A stretch of 27,770 nt of DNA from Candidatus Hydrogenedens terephthalaticus JGI OTU-1 (GTDB lineage Bacteria > Hydrogenedentota > Hydrogenedentia > Hydrogenedentales > Hydrogenedentaceae): NCBI GenBank assembly GCA_000493945.1, contig AWNW01000038.1, positions 1-27,770 on the forward strand, read 5' to 3'. Below the pieces are notes generated by a model. It ran no database searches, was not told the DNA's origin, and saw nothing but the letters and a program-made list of their open reading frames with translations. The translations under genes and the position numbers were made by a program. Shown in pieces: positions 16,160-24,880 of this stretch. Each line of letters begins with the position of its first letter. Within the stretch, counting starts at the first letter, position 1.

Positions 16160-17338
16160 ATGGAACATATTGTTATTACAACAGGTGTTCGCACGGCAAT
16201 CGGTTCGTTCGGTGGAAGTCTTAAAGATTATCCAGCACCTGACCTTGCAGGTCTCGTTGTAAAGGAAGCCCTACAACGGAGTAAAGTAGAACCGGATGCT
16301 GTCGGCGATGTAATTATCGGGCAGTGCATGCAACGGACCGATGAATTACCGACAGGCAGACTTGTCGCCTTGAAAGCAGGCTTACCAATACAGGTGCCCG
16401 GTGTAACCATCCAGCGGAACTGTGCCTCAGGAATGCAAGCCATTGTTTACGCGGCACAACAAATTATGCTCGGCGATATGGACATTGCTGTAGCAGGCGG
16501 TGTAGAAATTATGAGCCGTGTCCCTTATACTGTGGATAAAGCACGCTGGGGTATCCGCCTGCAGCATGCAACACTTGCAGATGGTGTCTGGGATGGACTT
16601 ACGGATTCATGGAGCGGTCTTATCATGGGTCTTACCGCAGAAAATCTTGCAGAGAAGTATCATATTACCCGTGAGGAACAGGACACTATAGCGTTAAAGT
16701 CCCACAATTGCGCAGAAAAAGCCATAAAAGAAGGAAAATTCAAAGAGGAAATTATCCCCGTAGAGATTAAAGGTAAAAAAGGAAGTGTTACCCTTTTCGA
16801 GCAGGATGAACATGTGCGTATGGGCTTAACAATGGAACAATTAGCCTCTCTCAAGCCTTCTTTTAAGAAAGACGGCACCGTTACAGCAGGAAATGCCTCC
16901 GGTATCAATGATGCCGCGTGTGCTGTTGTTCTAATGAGTGAAAAAGAAGCCAATCGCAGGGGATTGGAACCGTTAGGTCGTCTCGTTTCGTATGCCGTAG
17001 CCGGTGTTGAGCCGGAACTTATGGGATATGGTCCTGTGCCCGCGACAAAGAAGGCTTTGGAAAAAGCGAATATGAAATTGGATGATATTGAATTGATAGA
17101 GCTAAACGAAGCCTTTGCGGCTCAATATCTCGCATGTGAAAAATTATTAGGGCTAAATCGCGATATTACCAATGTAAATGGTTCAGGTATCGCTTTAGGT
17201 CATCCCGTCGGTTGCACCGGTGCCCGTATTGTGTTGTCCTTACTTAACGAAATGAAACGAAGAAACCTCAAATACGGTCTCGCTACACTATGCGTCGGCG
17301 GTGGCATGGGAATGACAACGATTTGGGCACGCGACTAA
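16160..17338 (+). CDS. Acetyl-CoA C-acetyltransferase (thiolase)
   Basis: A 392-residue thiolase that condenses two acetyl-CoA into acetoacetyl-CoA or cleaves 3-ketoacyl-CoA. All catalytic residues sit where expected: Cys88 in QRNCASGMQA, His348 in ALGHPVGCTGAR, and Cys378 in LCVGGGMG. The motif ELNEAFAAQYLA is also typical. AGGAGG lies eight bases before the ATG. It is on the same strand as the carbamoyltransferase and SxtJ-like genes, 49 bases downstream, so it may share their transcript, but the function is not obviously linked. Whether it works in biosynthesis or beta-oxidation cannot be decided from sequence. Confidence 0.95.
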   Translation: MEHIVITTGVRTAIGSFGGSLKDYPAPDLAGLVVKEALQRSKVEPDAVGDVIIGQCMQRTDELPTGRLVALKAGLPIQVPGVTIQRNCASGMQAIVYAAQQIMLGDMDIAVAGGVEIMSRVPYTVDKARWGIRLQHATLADGVWDGLTDSWSGLIMGLTAENLAEKYHITREEQDTIALKSHNCAEKAIKEGKFKEEIIPVEIKGKKGSVTLFEQDEHVRMGLTMEQLASLKPSFKKDGTVTAGNASGINDAACAVVLMSEKEANRRGLEPLGRLVSYAVAGVEPELMGYGPVPATKKALEKANMKLDDIELIELNEAFAAQYLACEKLLGLNRDITNVNGSGIALGHPVGCTGARIVLSLLNEMKRRNLKYGLATLCVGGGMGMTTIWARD

Positions 17339-17562
17339 GTTAGAGTAAATGAAATATATCCAAAATTCTTGTTAGATAGTAAAAGAACCACTTCTGCCTA
17401 TGGTCTCCTTTTAAATCGGCGTAATTTGTAGAAGTTTAATTAAATTTATTTTTACTTTCAATATAGGGTATTATTCAAAATATAAAAAATTTTGGAACGA
17501 AATTAGAAAATTTTCCATAAAATATTATAAGCACATAATAATTAAACAATGGATTTAGCCTT

Positions 17563-19050
17563 ATGAAAAACCTGCGTATTGTGGTGGCTTTGTTCCTTTT
17601 TGCATGTATCCTATCTTCATTTATCGGATGCACGCGAACACGAATACCCCTTACAAAAATAGAAGTCCCAATGGTGGCTGTCCCTTTGCCCGAATTGCCC
17701 TTACCCTTACCCAAAATACCCTTACTTATGAGTGGTGAAGGGGATTATCGGCTTTTACCATGGAAAAAGGCATTTAATAGACTGTGCGATCAGATAGAAC
17801 GCGAGTATCCATATACGGAGTGGAAAAATATAAATTGGGATGATTTGCGGGCTAAATATTCTGAAAGGATAGCACAAGCAAAAGAGAAAAAGAACCGCGA
17901 CGACTATTATCTTGCCCTCCGTGAGTTTATGTATTCCATCCCTGATGCCAATGTCCGTATAGAAACAAACGAATCTGTTCGTGCCTCAGCTATAGGTGGT
18001 GGTTATGGCTTTGCAATGACCCGAACCGATGAAGGTGAATATATTGTTTTCTATGTTCACGCGGATAGTTCCGCGGACAAAGCAGGTATGAAAATCGGTG
18101 CAAAACTTTTGCTATGGAATAATATACCGATAGAACAAGCCATTATGGAAACACCAGTCCTCTGGGCAGATACTCCGCCTGCAACGAATGAAGGGAAATT
18201 ACGCGAGCAATGTAAACTTATAGGTAGGGCACCGATAGACACAGAAATAGAAGTATCATTTTTAAACCCTTCACAAACAGAACCTGTGGTTGCAAAGTTA
18301 AAAGCACAAAAAGACGACTACGCGACCTTGCTAATTCCTGTGTGGGATAAAGTTAGTGTTGGTCCTATGGATAGTCCTTTACAAAAGAAAAAACTGGATG
18401 AGGCTTATGGCTATGTTCGTATCCTTTTCTTCTCTCCCAGTATCAATACCCCCTTTCCTGCACAGGCATTCCAGAAAATCGTTAGTGATTTTGTCCGTGA
18501 TGGTGTGCCCGGTGTTATCATAGACCTACGCGGAAATACAGGTGGTGACCCGGAATTAATTCCACGATTTGCAGGATACTTTGTTGAAGAGGAAACCTTC
18601 TTACACGACCTCGCTTTTTATAGCAAAAAAGAAAAAGGTTTTAAAATAAGTCCGGGCGATAGGATTGTTGTTAAACCATTTCCTATACGCTATCGGGGGA
18701 AGGTTGTTATCCTTATAGACTATGGCACTGCAGGCTGTGCCGAAGGATTTATTTCTGTTTTGAGTAAGCAAAAGAATGTCCAGATAATGGGAATGTGCAA
18801 TACAAGAGGCGCCATGGGTGTTCCCGGCGGTGATGTGCGTATGCCGGATGGTATCACGGTTTCATATCCAGTTGCTCGCTCGTTAGATAAAGATGGAAAT
18901 GTGCAGATTGAAGCCAACGCAAAGGGTGAAGGTGGAATTGCACCAACAATAAAAATCCCTATCAATGCGGACAATTTACAGAAAATCTTTGTAGATAAAA
19001 AAGACATTGTTTTAGAACAGGCAGTAGAATATTTGAAGAACAATAAATAA
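17563..19050 (+). CDS. S41-protease-like lipoprotein with PDZ domain and altered catalytic motif
   Basis: A 495-residue exported lipoprotein. The signal peptide ends at a lipobox FIGC (Cys23), followed by a Pro/Leu-rich segment (PLPELPLPLPKIPLL). Residues about 145-190 form a PDZ-like domain (VHADSSADKAGMKIGAKLLLWNN). Residues about 280-465 resemble the C-terminal processing protease (S41) core: GYVRILFF, then GVIIDLRGNTGGDPELI, VVILIDYGTAGCAEGF, and GGIAPTIKIP. In active S41 enzymes the nucleophile Ser lies three residues before a conserved Glu (SxxE). Here that position is Gly391 with Cys392 next to it, and the usual catalytic Lys is not seen in the following GMCNTRGAMG segment. So it is either inactive, a peptide-binding scaffold, or uses another nucleophile. 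A 223-base gap lies upstream, in which I see no clear feature. Confidence 0.85.
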   Translation: MKNLRIVVALFLFACILSSFIGCTRTRIPLTKIEVPMVAVPLPELPLPLPKIPLLMSGEGDYRLLPWKKAFNRLCDQIEREYPYTEWKNINWDDLRAKYSERIAQAKEKKNRDDYYLALREFMYSIPDANVRIETNESVRASAIGGGYGFAMTRTDEGEYIVFYVHADSSADKAGMKIGAKLLLWNNIPIEQAIMETPVLWADTPPATNEGKLREQCKLIGRAPIDTEIEVSFLNPSQTEPVVAKLKAQKDDYATLLIPVWDKVSVGPMDSPLQKKKLDEAYGYVRILFFSPSINTPFPAQAFQKIVSDFVRDGVPGVIIDLRGNTGGDPELIPRFAGYFVEEETFLHDLAFYSKKEKGFKISPGDRIVVKPFPIRYRGKVVILIDYGTAGCAEGFISVLSKQKNVQIMGMCNTRGAMGVPGGDVRMPDGITVSYPVARSLDKDGNVQIEANAKGEGGIAPTIKIPINADNLQKIFVDKKDIVLEQAVEYLKNNK

Positions 19051-19117
19051 AAAAATTTTTCCTAAAAAACTCCAATCTGTCCGAAAGGTCTGACTTATCT
19101 ATCACCCCTCAAAAAAT

Positions 19118-19149
19118 TTGACATTAGCCATATCTATGTGCATTATAAT
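19118..19149 (+). promoter_or_regulatory. Possible sigma-70 promoter for the Sel1-repeat gene
   Basis: A perfect -35 box TTGACA (19118-19123) is followed by TATAAT (19144-19149). The 20-base gap is longer than the usual 17, although the overlapping CATTAT at 19141 gives 17. The gene starts at 19173. Confidence 0.42.
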
Positions 19150-19172
19150 AAAAAAAGACCAAAGGACCTGAT

Positions 19173-21404
19173 ATGGAAAAAGTTCAGACCAAAGTTTATA
19201 TCTGTTTAATTCTGATTATCTCAATTTCTCTTCTTCCCACAAAGGCTTTTTCAGATGAAGCAAAATCCCAAACCGATGAAAAAACAAAAGAATACTATCA
19301 AACCCTTTTGCAGGCAATAAATCTCATCAATTTTTCACTTAATCGAATCTGTTCTGCTTCCAACAGTTCCATGATAAAAGCAGAATACTTCTATATCCTT
19401 AATAATATTGATTTAGATAAAGTTAATTTTCCTGAAGAAATAAAAAATACTTATCAGGAGATTATCAACTCCCTTTCCGAATTGAAAACCGCGAAAGGAA
19501 AACTATCAGAAGGAATAGAACTTTTAGAAAAGAAATGCTATTTACGACTATATAAACCGTATTCTGAATTAGCGCCTTCTATGATTAATCTTCAAGAAAT
19601 GAATAGGGATACCCGTCATTCTTTAATGAATTGTAGCAAAATACTATATTATCGCTGTTTGTTTGATAACCGTTTTTATAATTACGATTCGCTTAATTAC
19701 CCATCTAATGAACTGAATGAAGAGTTTAGAAGAGCTATTTCAAGTGTAAAAAAAGAATGGATGGAGGTAATAAAACCTTATTTTTATAATCAAATTTTAC
19801 CAAAACTACCCGATGCCTTGTTGATGGAAGATAGAATTGTTCAGATACTTTTAAGGAATTTCTATGCAAAGGATTTTGGTTTATGTATGCAATCGTTTAA
19901 TGACATGCAAAAGACAGAAAAGGGAATAGTTCAAACACCCATTTATTGGTTGTTATATGCCTTTTCAGCCAGCAGAGGGACAAATAATGAAGTGACTGAA
20001 ATGTGTATGAATAAGTTTTTAGAATGCTACAAAAGCGTATTGAAAAAAGATATTTTTCTTGAGGTTATTTATATTCGCAAGTTGGAACATCTCCTCCAAA
20101 AAAATCCGGAATTAAAAGATGAAAACATCAATCAACAAATACTGGCTATTGCGGAAGCCGCAGATAAATATGTTAATGACAAAAACATACTTTATAAAAT
20201 CTACTTAGCCGCAATATTTCATAGACTAAATAAGATAGAAAAAACTCAAGAAATACTATTAGGAATCAACCCAGAGTTTGTAGATAAGGAAAATGGAACT
20301 GAGTATGGATTTTATAAACTTGCCATGTATGATTTAAACCATGGTTATGATATTTTTGACCATATAAGATTACTGGCAAAAACCCTGAAGTGGGAATCTG
20401 TAGATATTAAGCAATTAGAAGAGATAAAGGAGGCTAAAATTCCAGAAGTCCTTTTTTATTTAGGGCGTGAATATATTTTTGCAAAGGAAAACAGAGATGT
20501 GGATAAAGGATTGTCATATATAGAAGAAGCCAGTGAGTTGGGAAGTGAAGAAGCAACCTATTACCTCGCGTATAGATATATGTATGGTTATCTACCGGGA
20601 ATGAAAAAAGACGAAAAGAAAGGACTGGCATACTTTCAAAAGTTGGCAGAAAAAGGATACGAGACAGCCTTATGCGAAATTGGTATATGTTATTATATGG
20701 GGAAAGTTGTTCCACAGGATTTTAATAAAGCGAAAGAATACTTTGAGAAAGCCGGAAAAGATGGCAAATATTGGTTAGGAATGATGTATAGCAAAGGTGA
20801 CGGTGTTCCACGAGATTATCAAAAAGCATACGAATGTTTTTATGATGTAATACGAGATGATTTTTCTTATGGTGGATATCGGAATTCTTATAGTTCTTAT
20901 AGCAGTGAAGCAAATATCGCTATTGGAGATTTGTATTTTACCGGGAAAATTGATGTTGTAAATTACATAAAGGCTATGGAATATTATCAGAGAGCAAGTT
21001 CTCTCCCCGAAGCACAGGTAAAAATGGGTTACATTTACGAAAACGGCTATGAAATACAGAAGAGTTATACAAAAGCCAAAGAATGTTATGAAAAAGCAGG
21101 AAGTCAAGGAAATTTAGAAGCAATACTTCGTTTAGGCGATTTTTATCTTTATGGATTGGCAGGAAAAAAAGATTATGTATTATCTTATGCACATTATACA
21201 CTGGTAATACGATTAGTAAATGAAGGAAGTGACCATCCACAAGCCAAAGAATTAGCCCAACAAGCAGAACAGACACGCAAAAAACTCCTACCCAATATCT
21301 GGAATTTCTGGTCAGGACTAACTCCCGAGGAAATCAAAGAAGCCGAAGAACTCGCCAACTCCTGGAAGCCCTACTCCATCCTCACAAGAAAAAAAATTAA
21401 GTGA
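19173..21404 (+). CDS. Exported Sel1-repeat protein
   Basis: A 743-residue protein with an N-terminal signal peptide (VYICLILIISISLLPTKAFS, cleavage probably near residue 27). The N-terminal half is alpha-helical and not recognised. From about residue 425 onward there are six to seven Sel1-like (SLR) repeats. Examples are ATYYLAYRYMYG, ALCEIGICYYMGK and YWLGMMYSKGDGV, each followed by a D-x-x-K-A helix such as DFNKAKEYFEKA. Sel1 repeats form a superhelix used for protein binding, often in cell-envelope or signalling scaffolds; the partner here is unknown. AAAGGA lies six bases before the ATG. It is a single-gene unit. The tandem TCCCAT array begins about 60 bases after the stop. Confidence 0.9.
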   Translation: MEKVQTKVYICLILIISISLLPTKAFSDEAKSQTDEKTKEYYQTLLQAINLINFSLNRICSASNSSMIKAEYFYILNNIDLDKVNFPEEIKNTYQEIINSLSELKTAKGKLSEGIELLEKKCYLRLYKPYSELAPSMINLQEMNRDTRHSLMNCSKILYYRCLFDNRFYNYDSLNYPSNELNEEFRRAISSVKKEWMEVIKPYFYNQILPKLPDALLMEDRIVQILLRNFYAKDFGLCMQSFNDMQKTEKGIVQTPIYWLLYAFSASRGTNNEVTEMCMNKFLECYKSVLKKDIFLEVIYIRKLEHLLQKNPELKDENINQQILAIAEAADKYVNDKNILYKIYLAAIFHRLNKIEKTQEILLGINPEFVDKENGTEYGFYKLAMYDLNHGYDIFDHIRLLAKTLKWESVDIKQLEEIKEAKIPEVLFYLGREYIFAKENRDVDKGLSYIEEASELGSEEATYYLAYRYMYGYLPGMKKDEKKGLAYFQKLAEKGYETALCEIGICYYMGKVVPQDFNKAKEYFEKAGKDGKYWLGMMYSKGDGVPRDYQKAYECFYDVIRDDFSYGGYRNSYSSYSSEANIAIGDLYFTGKIDVVNYIKAMEYYQRASSLPEAQVKMGYIYENGYEIQKSYTKAKECYEKAGSQGNLEAILRLGDFYLYGLAGKKDYVLSYAHYTLVIRLVNEGSDHPQAKELAQQAEQTRKKLLPNIWNFWSGLTPEEIKEAEELANSWKPYSILTRKKIK

Positions 21405-21465
21405 GTATAAAATATCATTCACAAATAAGATAGAAAAATAAGGAAGTGAGAGCGTAAAATCTTTC

Positions 21466-21736
21466 GCCCCATTCCCCCCATTCGTCCCATAGTCCCCTAT
21501 GTCCCATGTGTCTCATAGTCCCATTCGTCCCACAGTCCCATCAGTCCCATTCGTCCCATGGTCCCATTCGTCCCACAGTCCCATAGTCCCATTCGTCCCA
21601 TGGTCCCATTCGTCCCATAGTCCCCTATGTCTCATGTGTCTCATAGTCCCATTCGTCCCACAGTCCCATCAGTCCCATTCGTCCCATAGTCCCATGTGTC
21701 CCATGTGTCTCATGTGTCCCATAAGTCCCATATATA
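21466..21736. repeat. Tandem array of about 30 short TCCCAT-type units
   Basis: The region consists of units of eight or nine bases with the pattern TCCCAT + 1-3 bases ending in G, for example TCCCATTCG, TCCCACAG, TCCCATAG and TCTCATGTG. It also contains a larger duplication: the segment starting CGTCCCATAGTCCCCTATG at 21483 recurs at 21611 for about 75 bases with one or two differences. It lies between two convergent genes. A 96-codon frame over it (Pro/Val/Ser/His-rich) is a by-product of the repeat and not a gene. Confidence 0.9.
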
Positions 21737-21757
21737 CCAATGATCGAATATCTGTGG

Positions 21758-23116
21758 CTATTTTATTTTCGCCCACATTTGAGCAATAGCATTCAGGATA
21801 AGTTCCTCAATCTCTTCCTTCCATTTAGCAGGCATTTCATATTCCAATTGTGAAGTATCTCCTTCGTAGCCTCCTTCACGAATCACTCGCACAGAAGGGA
21901 TATAACTCATCAGATCGTTAGAATAACCCAATACCATTGCATTCGGTTCTATCCGCTGTTTAACAGCAATAGCATAATCAACAACTACCTCTCCACCTAA
22001 GGCAATCACAGGAAAACCACCCATATTCCACACCTGTATCGGATATGGATACGAAGTTCTTAAAGGAATTCCCCGTTCCAATTTCTTCAACAAATAACGG
22101 GCAGAACGACGAATATATTCTGCTTTTTTTGTATCATCAGATATTTGTTGAAGTTCTTCTTTCGTCAAAGGCGTTTCTAACGGGAGAGTAACGGTTTCAT
22201 AACTTGTTTTCAATGAAGGCGGTAATTCTTGAAGGTTATCTTCTATAGCACGAGTAACCGCTGCTGCAAGTTCCTTCCCATATTGTTGGGCTAAGGCGAT
22301 TGTTCTTCGGGGTAATGGATTTATATCCGCACCACAACCCGCAACAAAAAGAGCCTTCGCTGTGGGATATGTTTGTTCTAAATATATCTGTGCAAACCCC
22401 GGATAATCACCACACCACTGATAACCAGACAGAACAGTCGAATGACATGCGTAACCAAATACCATAGAGCGGATAGTATCATCAATAACATTCTTAACCA
22501 CAAGTATAGGCACAGAATGGTCTACAGGACCTTTATAATCATAAGTAGTTTCAATTTCCGCCTCTTTATTATTCCGCCGATTAACAGCAAACCGAACTAC
22601 ACCACGCCCCATAAATAGTTTTGCAGGTTCTAAATGCTCCATGGCATTAACAATAGTATCCACAACTTTTCGTTCAAGTTCTTCTGTATATCGTTGAATT
22701 TTATCCAGATGCTCCGTGTCTTCGGAGATAATATACATAGCAATAAGCGAATCACCAACAATAGGACCGGAATGCGTATGCGAACTGTTCAAAAGTATAT
22801 CCCCGGTGTCAAGACCTGTTTTTTCTTTTACTTGTTGCTTTATCCTCTGAGACATTTCTGCGGTAAAACCAAGTATATCACTGCTAACAATTACTGCCGT
22901 TTTTCCCTGTGCATCCTGTAAAGCCAGAGCCTTTACCCACAATGGATGTATCGCCCCTTCCGCAGGATGGTCACGCATTGCATAACCTGCCAGCCAAAGA
23001 CCCGTAGGCGGTGTTATATCACATACAGCAACACCCGCTTTCCATACCTCATCAGCCGAACCGTTAAACAAACCCCACAAAACAAACAGAAAAACCAGAC
23101 AAAAAACTTTTCTCAT
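21758..23116 (-). CDS. Exported neutral/alkaline ceramidase-like amidohydrolase
   Basis: A 452-residue secreted protein of the neutral/alkaline non-lysosomal ceramidase N-terminal family. I start at the ATG at 23116, where AAGGAT lies eight bases upstream and a proper signal peptide follows (MRKVFCLVFLFVLWGLFNGSA). An ATG 54 bases further upstream would bury this signal. Family motifs are present: KAGVAVCDITPP at the mature N-terminus, the zinc-site SSHTHSGP (about 111-118), GYACHSTVLSG and VAGCGADINP. The C-terminal domain of long ceramidases is lacking, as in many bacterial homologues found with sugar or cell-wall hydrolases. The substrate is probably an amide-linked lipid or sugar derivative but is not known. 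It converges on the tandem-repeat array. Confidence 0.9.
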   Translation of the reverse strand: MRKVFCLVFLFVLWGLFNGSADEVWKAGVAVCDITPPTGLWLAGYAMRDHPAEGAIHPLWVKALALQDAQGKTAVIVSSDILGFTAEMSQRIKQQVKEKTGLDTGDILLNSSHTHSGPIVGDSLIAMYIISEDTEHLDKIQRYTEELERKVVDTIVNAMEHLEPAKLFMGRGVVRFAVNRRNNKEAEIETTYDYKGPVDHSVPILVVKNVIDDTIRSMVFGYACHSTVLSGYQWCGDYPGFAQIYLEQTYPTAKALFVAGCGADINPLPRRTIALAQQYGKELAAAVTRAIEDNLQELPPSLKTSYETVTLPLETPLTKEELQQISDDTKKAEYIRRSARYLLKKLERGIPLRTSYPYPIQVWNMGGFPVIALGGEVVVDYAIAVKQRIEPNAMVLGYSNDLMSYIPSVRVIREGGYEGDTSQLEYEMPAKWKEEIEELILNAIAQMWAKIK

Positions 23117-23226
23117 AACGCAATCCTTATTAAAAATGATCTTAAAAACATACTTGAAATCTCTGAACAATCATAAACCACATAAGAATGATAATCAAAA
23201 ATCTTTCATTATGTAAAAATAAAAAA

Positions 23227-23281
23227 GCAAAAAATTTTTCGCCGCTACATTTCTCCTTCCGATATGGCACTTTCCTCCATT
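23227..23281. repeat. Dispersed repeat, inverted near-copy of 6240-6293
   Basis: The complement of this segment reads GAGGAAAGTG, CATATCGGAAGGAGAAATG, GTAGCGGCGAAAAA. It matches 6240-6293 at almost every base, with a few substitutions. It sits immediately downstream of the stop codon of the truncated GLUG gene, in the 167-base gap between that gene and the ceramidase gene. The first copy lies right beside the IS481 right end. Confidence 0.85.
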
Positions 23282-23283
23282 CG

Positions 23284-24051
23284 TTAATGATTAGAACCTT
23301 CTGCCATACCTTCTCCTTCGGGACAGGGTCCTGTGGATATTACGAGGGTTATTGGAGTTCCTGGTAAAACCTGTTGTCCAGCGGTTGGCGTCTGATTGAC
23401 TACATTACCTTCGGGAACTGTATCACTACACTGTTGAATTAACATTTCTAAAATTAATCCAATTCCAACTAATCTGTATTCCGCTTCATTGTAATTTTTA
23501 CCAACCACATTAGGGATAGAAATCATCTCTGAAAGGGGCCCACCTTGCCACCGCAAATAAGGATAACTTACTCCTTCAACTATCCCCCATACTTTGTCAA
23601 AATCCCAGCCTTTGTATGTTGCTTGCTGTTTCATCTCCATAGTAGTCTTGCCCATTTCACCACCGCCGATATGACTTTGCCCAGATGTCTCTATATCCCA
23701 ATAAGACTGCGTAACTGTTCCTATATTGCGACCTATCACACCGCCAAAAAGCGATCCATTTAAAAAGCGACCCTTAGAGAAACACTGTTGAACTATAAAA
23801 TGATTGAACCCAACCACTCCACCAAAGTCCATTACAATCTCACCTTTACGGCAAAGCATAGACACATTACACGCAGAATAACTTTGTGTAACTGTGCCTA
23901 TATTATGCCCAACCAACCCACCAACTTCTTTATACCCTGATACAACACCTGTAGAATAGCATTGTGCCACTATACCACAATTCCAACCCGCTACTGTACC
24001 GACACTATTATCCCCTTTCACCCAAGCACTCTCCAATCCTAATTCTTGCAC
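23284..24051 (-). CDS. GLUG-repeat protein with PASTA domain, 5'-truncated
   Basis: This 255-codon frame encodes the C-terminal part of an exported GLUG-repeat protein. The repeats are visible as VGGLVGHNIGTVTQSYS, FGGVVGFNHFIVQQCFSKG and FGGVIGRNIGTVTQSYW. They are followed by a WDF/YPYLRWQGG segment and a PASTA-like domain (IPNVVGKNYNEAEYRLVGIGL, ending TLVISTGP), then a short Glu/Gly tail (CPEGEGMAEG). The signal peptide and first repeats are absent. The frame continues only about ten codons upstream of the GTG at 24051 (PCGKVQELGLE) before a stop at 24082, and runs into a different gene. It is a paralogue of the GLUG gene at 26872 (both share SYWDI, TTxEMKxQATY and WDF). The gene is probably not expressed as a secreted protein. 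Confidence 0.8.
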   Translation of the reverse strand: MQELGLESAWVKGDNSVGTVAGWNCGIVAQCYSTGVVSGYKEVGGLVGHNIGTVTQSYSACNVSMLCRKGEIVMDFGGVVGFNHFIVQQCFSKGRFLNGSLFGGVIGRNIGTVTQSYWDIETSGQSHIGGGEMGKTTMEMKQQATYKGWDFDKVWGIVEGVSYPYLRWQGGPLSEMISIPNVVGKNYNEAEYRLVGIGLILEMLIQQCSDTVPEGNVVNQTPTAGQQVLPGTPITLVISTGPCPEGEGMAEGSNH

Positions 24052-24059
24052 CTTTCCAC

Positions 24060-24803
24060 ATGGGATTTTTTCATGAAAATCCTATAATCACCTTTTTTGC
24101 TCCTTTTTTGAAACAATCTTATGTTGAATATCGGATATATTTATATAAGGAATTATCAAAATTTGCCTTTGCAACGGGTCATGACTATTGGGGCTGGCGG
24201 TTTATGGGCTGGGGATTGCACTATTTAGGGGATTTATCCATGCCTTATCATACAACGGCTTTACCGGGCTACTCTGCGTTAAGAATGTTATGGATATATC
24301 TGCTGGATATATTAGGCTTGCCAACTCCTAAAAATAATGCTGTCCAGTTATCCTCAAATCGCCATTTAGCCATTGAAACATTTATGGGCACGCTTTACTT
24401 AAATGCAGTTCGTGATGGAGAAGACCCTTTCTTTCTACTTGAAAGATATAATAATACTAATAATAGTAATAATAGCAATGAATTTGGATTCGTGTTTGGC
24501 TGCCCCCTTTATGAGGGGAAAATACCTGAGTATAGCGATGATTTGCCGCGGAAATGTCTTGCTTTAAGGTCACACAATTGGTCACGACAGTTAGATAAAC
24601 TTATCAGCAAGATATTACCCTATCGTTTTGTGAATGACCCATCTGTAGAATTGAATGATTTAGAAGAACGGAATAACATTGTAAGCCTTACATTGGCAGA
24701 ACATAATTTTGAAGAAGTCCGTGGGCTTGTGGATATGGCAAATGCGTCTCTGTTCCTTTTCAACTATTATGGGAAAAGTTATATTTTGAATATCATAAAG
24801 TAA
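24060..24803 (+). CDS. Zinc-dependent phospholipase C/P1-nuclease-like protein, 5'-truncated
   Basis: The ~247-codon frame carries the metal-site motif of this fold, HYLGDLSMPYH, matching the HFIGDxxxPLH pattern of S1/P1 nucleases and alpha-toxin-type phospholipases. It lies within GHDYWGWRFMGWGLHYLGD. The usual N-terminal tryptophan/histidine (start of the mature enzyme and the first ~100 residues) and the signal peptide are missing. The frame is open upstream into the GLUG gene's sequence, but that part has no homology to this family, and there is no Shine-Dalgarno before the ATG at 24060. A short Asn/Ser-rich stretch (NNTNNSNNSNE) occurs in the middle. It is most likely a broken gene whose 5' end was removed by the rearrangement at about 24060-24085. 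A hairpin terminator follows at 24831. Confidence 0.7.
   Translation: MGFFHENPIITFFAPFLKQSYVEYRIYLYKELSKFAFATGHDYWGWRFMGWGLHYLGDLSMPYHTTALPGYSALRMLWIYLLDILGLPTPKNNAVQLSSNRHLAIETFMGTLYLNAVRDGEDPFFLLERYNNTNNSNNSNEFGFVFGCPLYEGKIPEYSDDLPRKCLALRSHNWSRQLDKLISKILPYRFVNDPSVELNDLEERNNIVSLTLAEHNFEEVRGLVDMANASLFLFNYYGKSYILNIIK
24063..24083. repeat. Short palindrome at the head-to-head junction of two truncated genes
   Basis: GGATTTT and AAAATCC flank a six-base loop, forming a seven-base stem. It lies at the point where homology to the GLUG family stops on one side and homology to the phospholipase C/nuclease family starts on the other, so it may mark the recombination site. Confidence 0.5.
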
Positions 24804-24830
24804 CTTTTTAACGGGATATACATAAAAATA

Positions 24831-24854
24831 GGGGCGTATATTTCCATACGCCCC
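24831..24854 (+). terminator. Hairpin terminator after the phospholipase C-like gene
   Basis: GGGGCGTAT (24831-24839) pairs perfectly with ATACGCCCC (24846-24854) over a six-base loop, and a T-rich run follows on the plus strand. It lies 27 bases after the plus-strand stop and 26 bases before the minus-strand DegT stop, so it may work in both directions. The sequence also resembles a common dispersed GTAGGGGCGTAT..ATACGCCCCTAC repeat, so it may be an exapted repeat. Confidence 0.8.
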
Positions 24855-24880
24855 AAATTTTTTATTTTCTTATTTTTATA

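Noticed and set aside
17339..17562. Search for tRNA, riboswitch or terminator in the gap before the S41-like gene
   Set aside because: The gap is AT-rich with only short A/T palindromes and no cloverleaf or conserved aptamer.
19051..19117. CTGTCCGAAAGGTCTGAC segment as a terminator or regulatory hairpin after the S41-like gene
   Set aside because: It has no good stem and no T-run. It may be a repeat fragment, but no second copy is seen in the window.
21466..21789. A 96-codon open frame and possible CRISPR in the TCCCAT region
   Set aside because: The frame is a by-product of the repeat. Units are 8-9 bases with no spacers, so this is not CRISPR.
23964..24059. Upstream extension of the phospholipase C-like frame
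   Set aside because: These codons are antisense to conserved GLUG repeats and have no similarity to the nuclease/phospholipase family.
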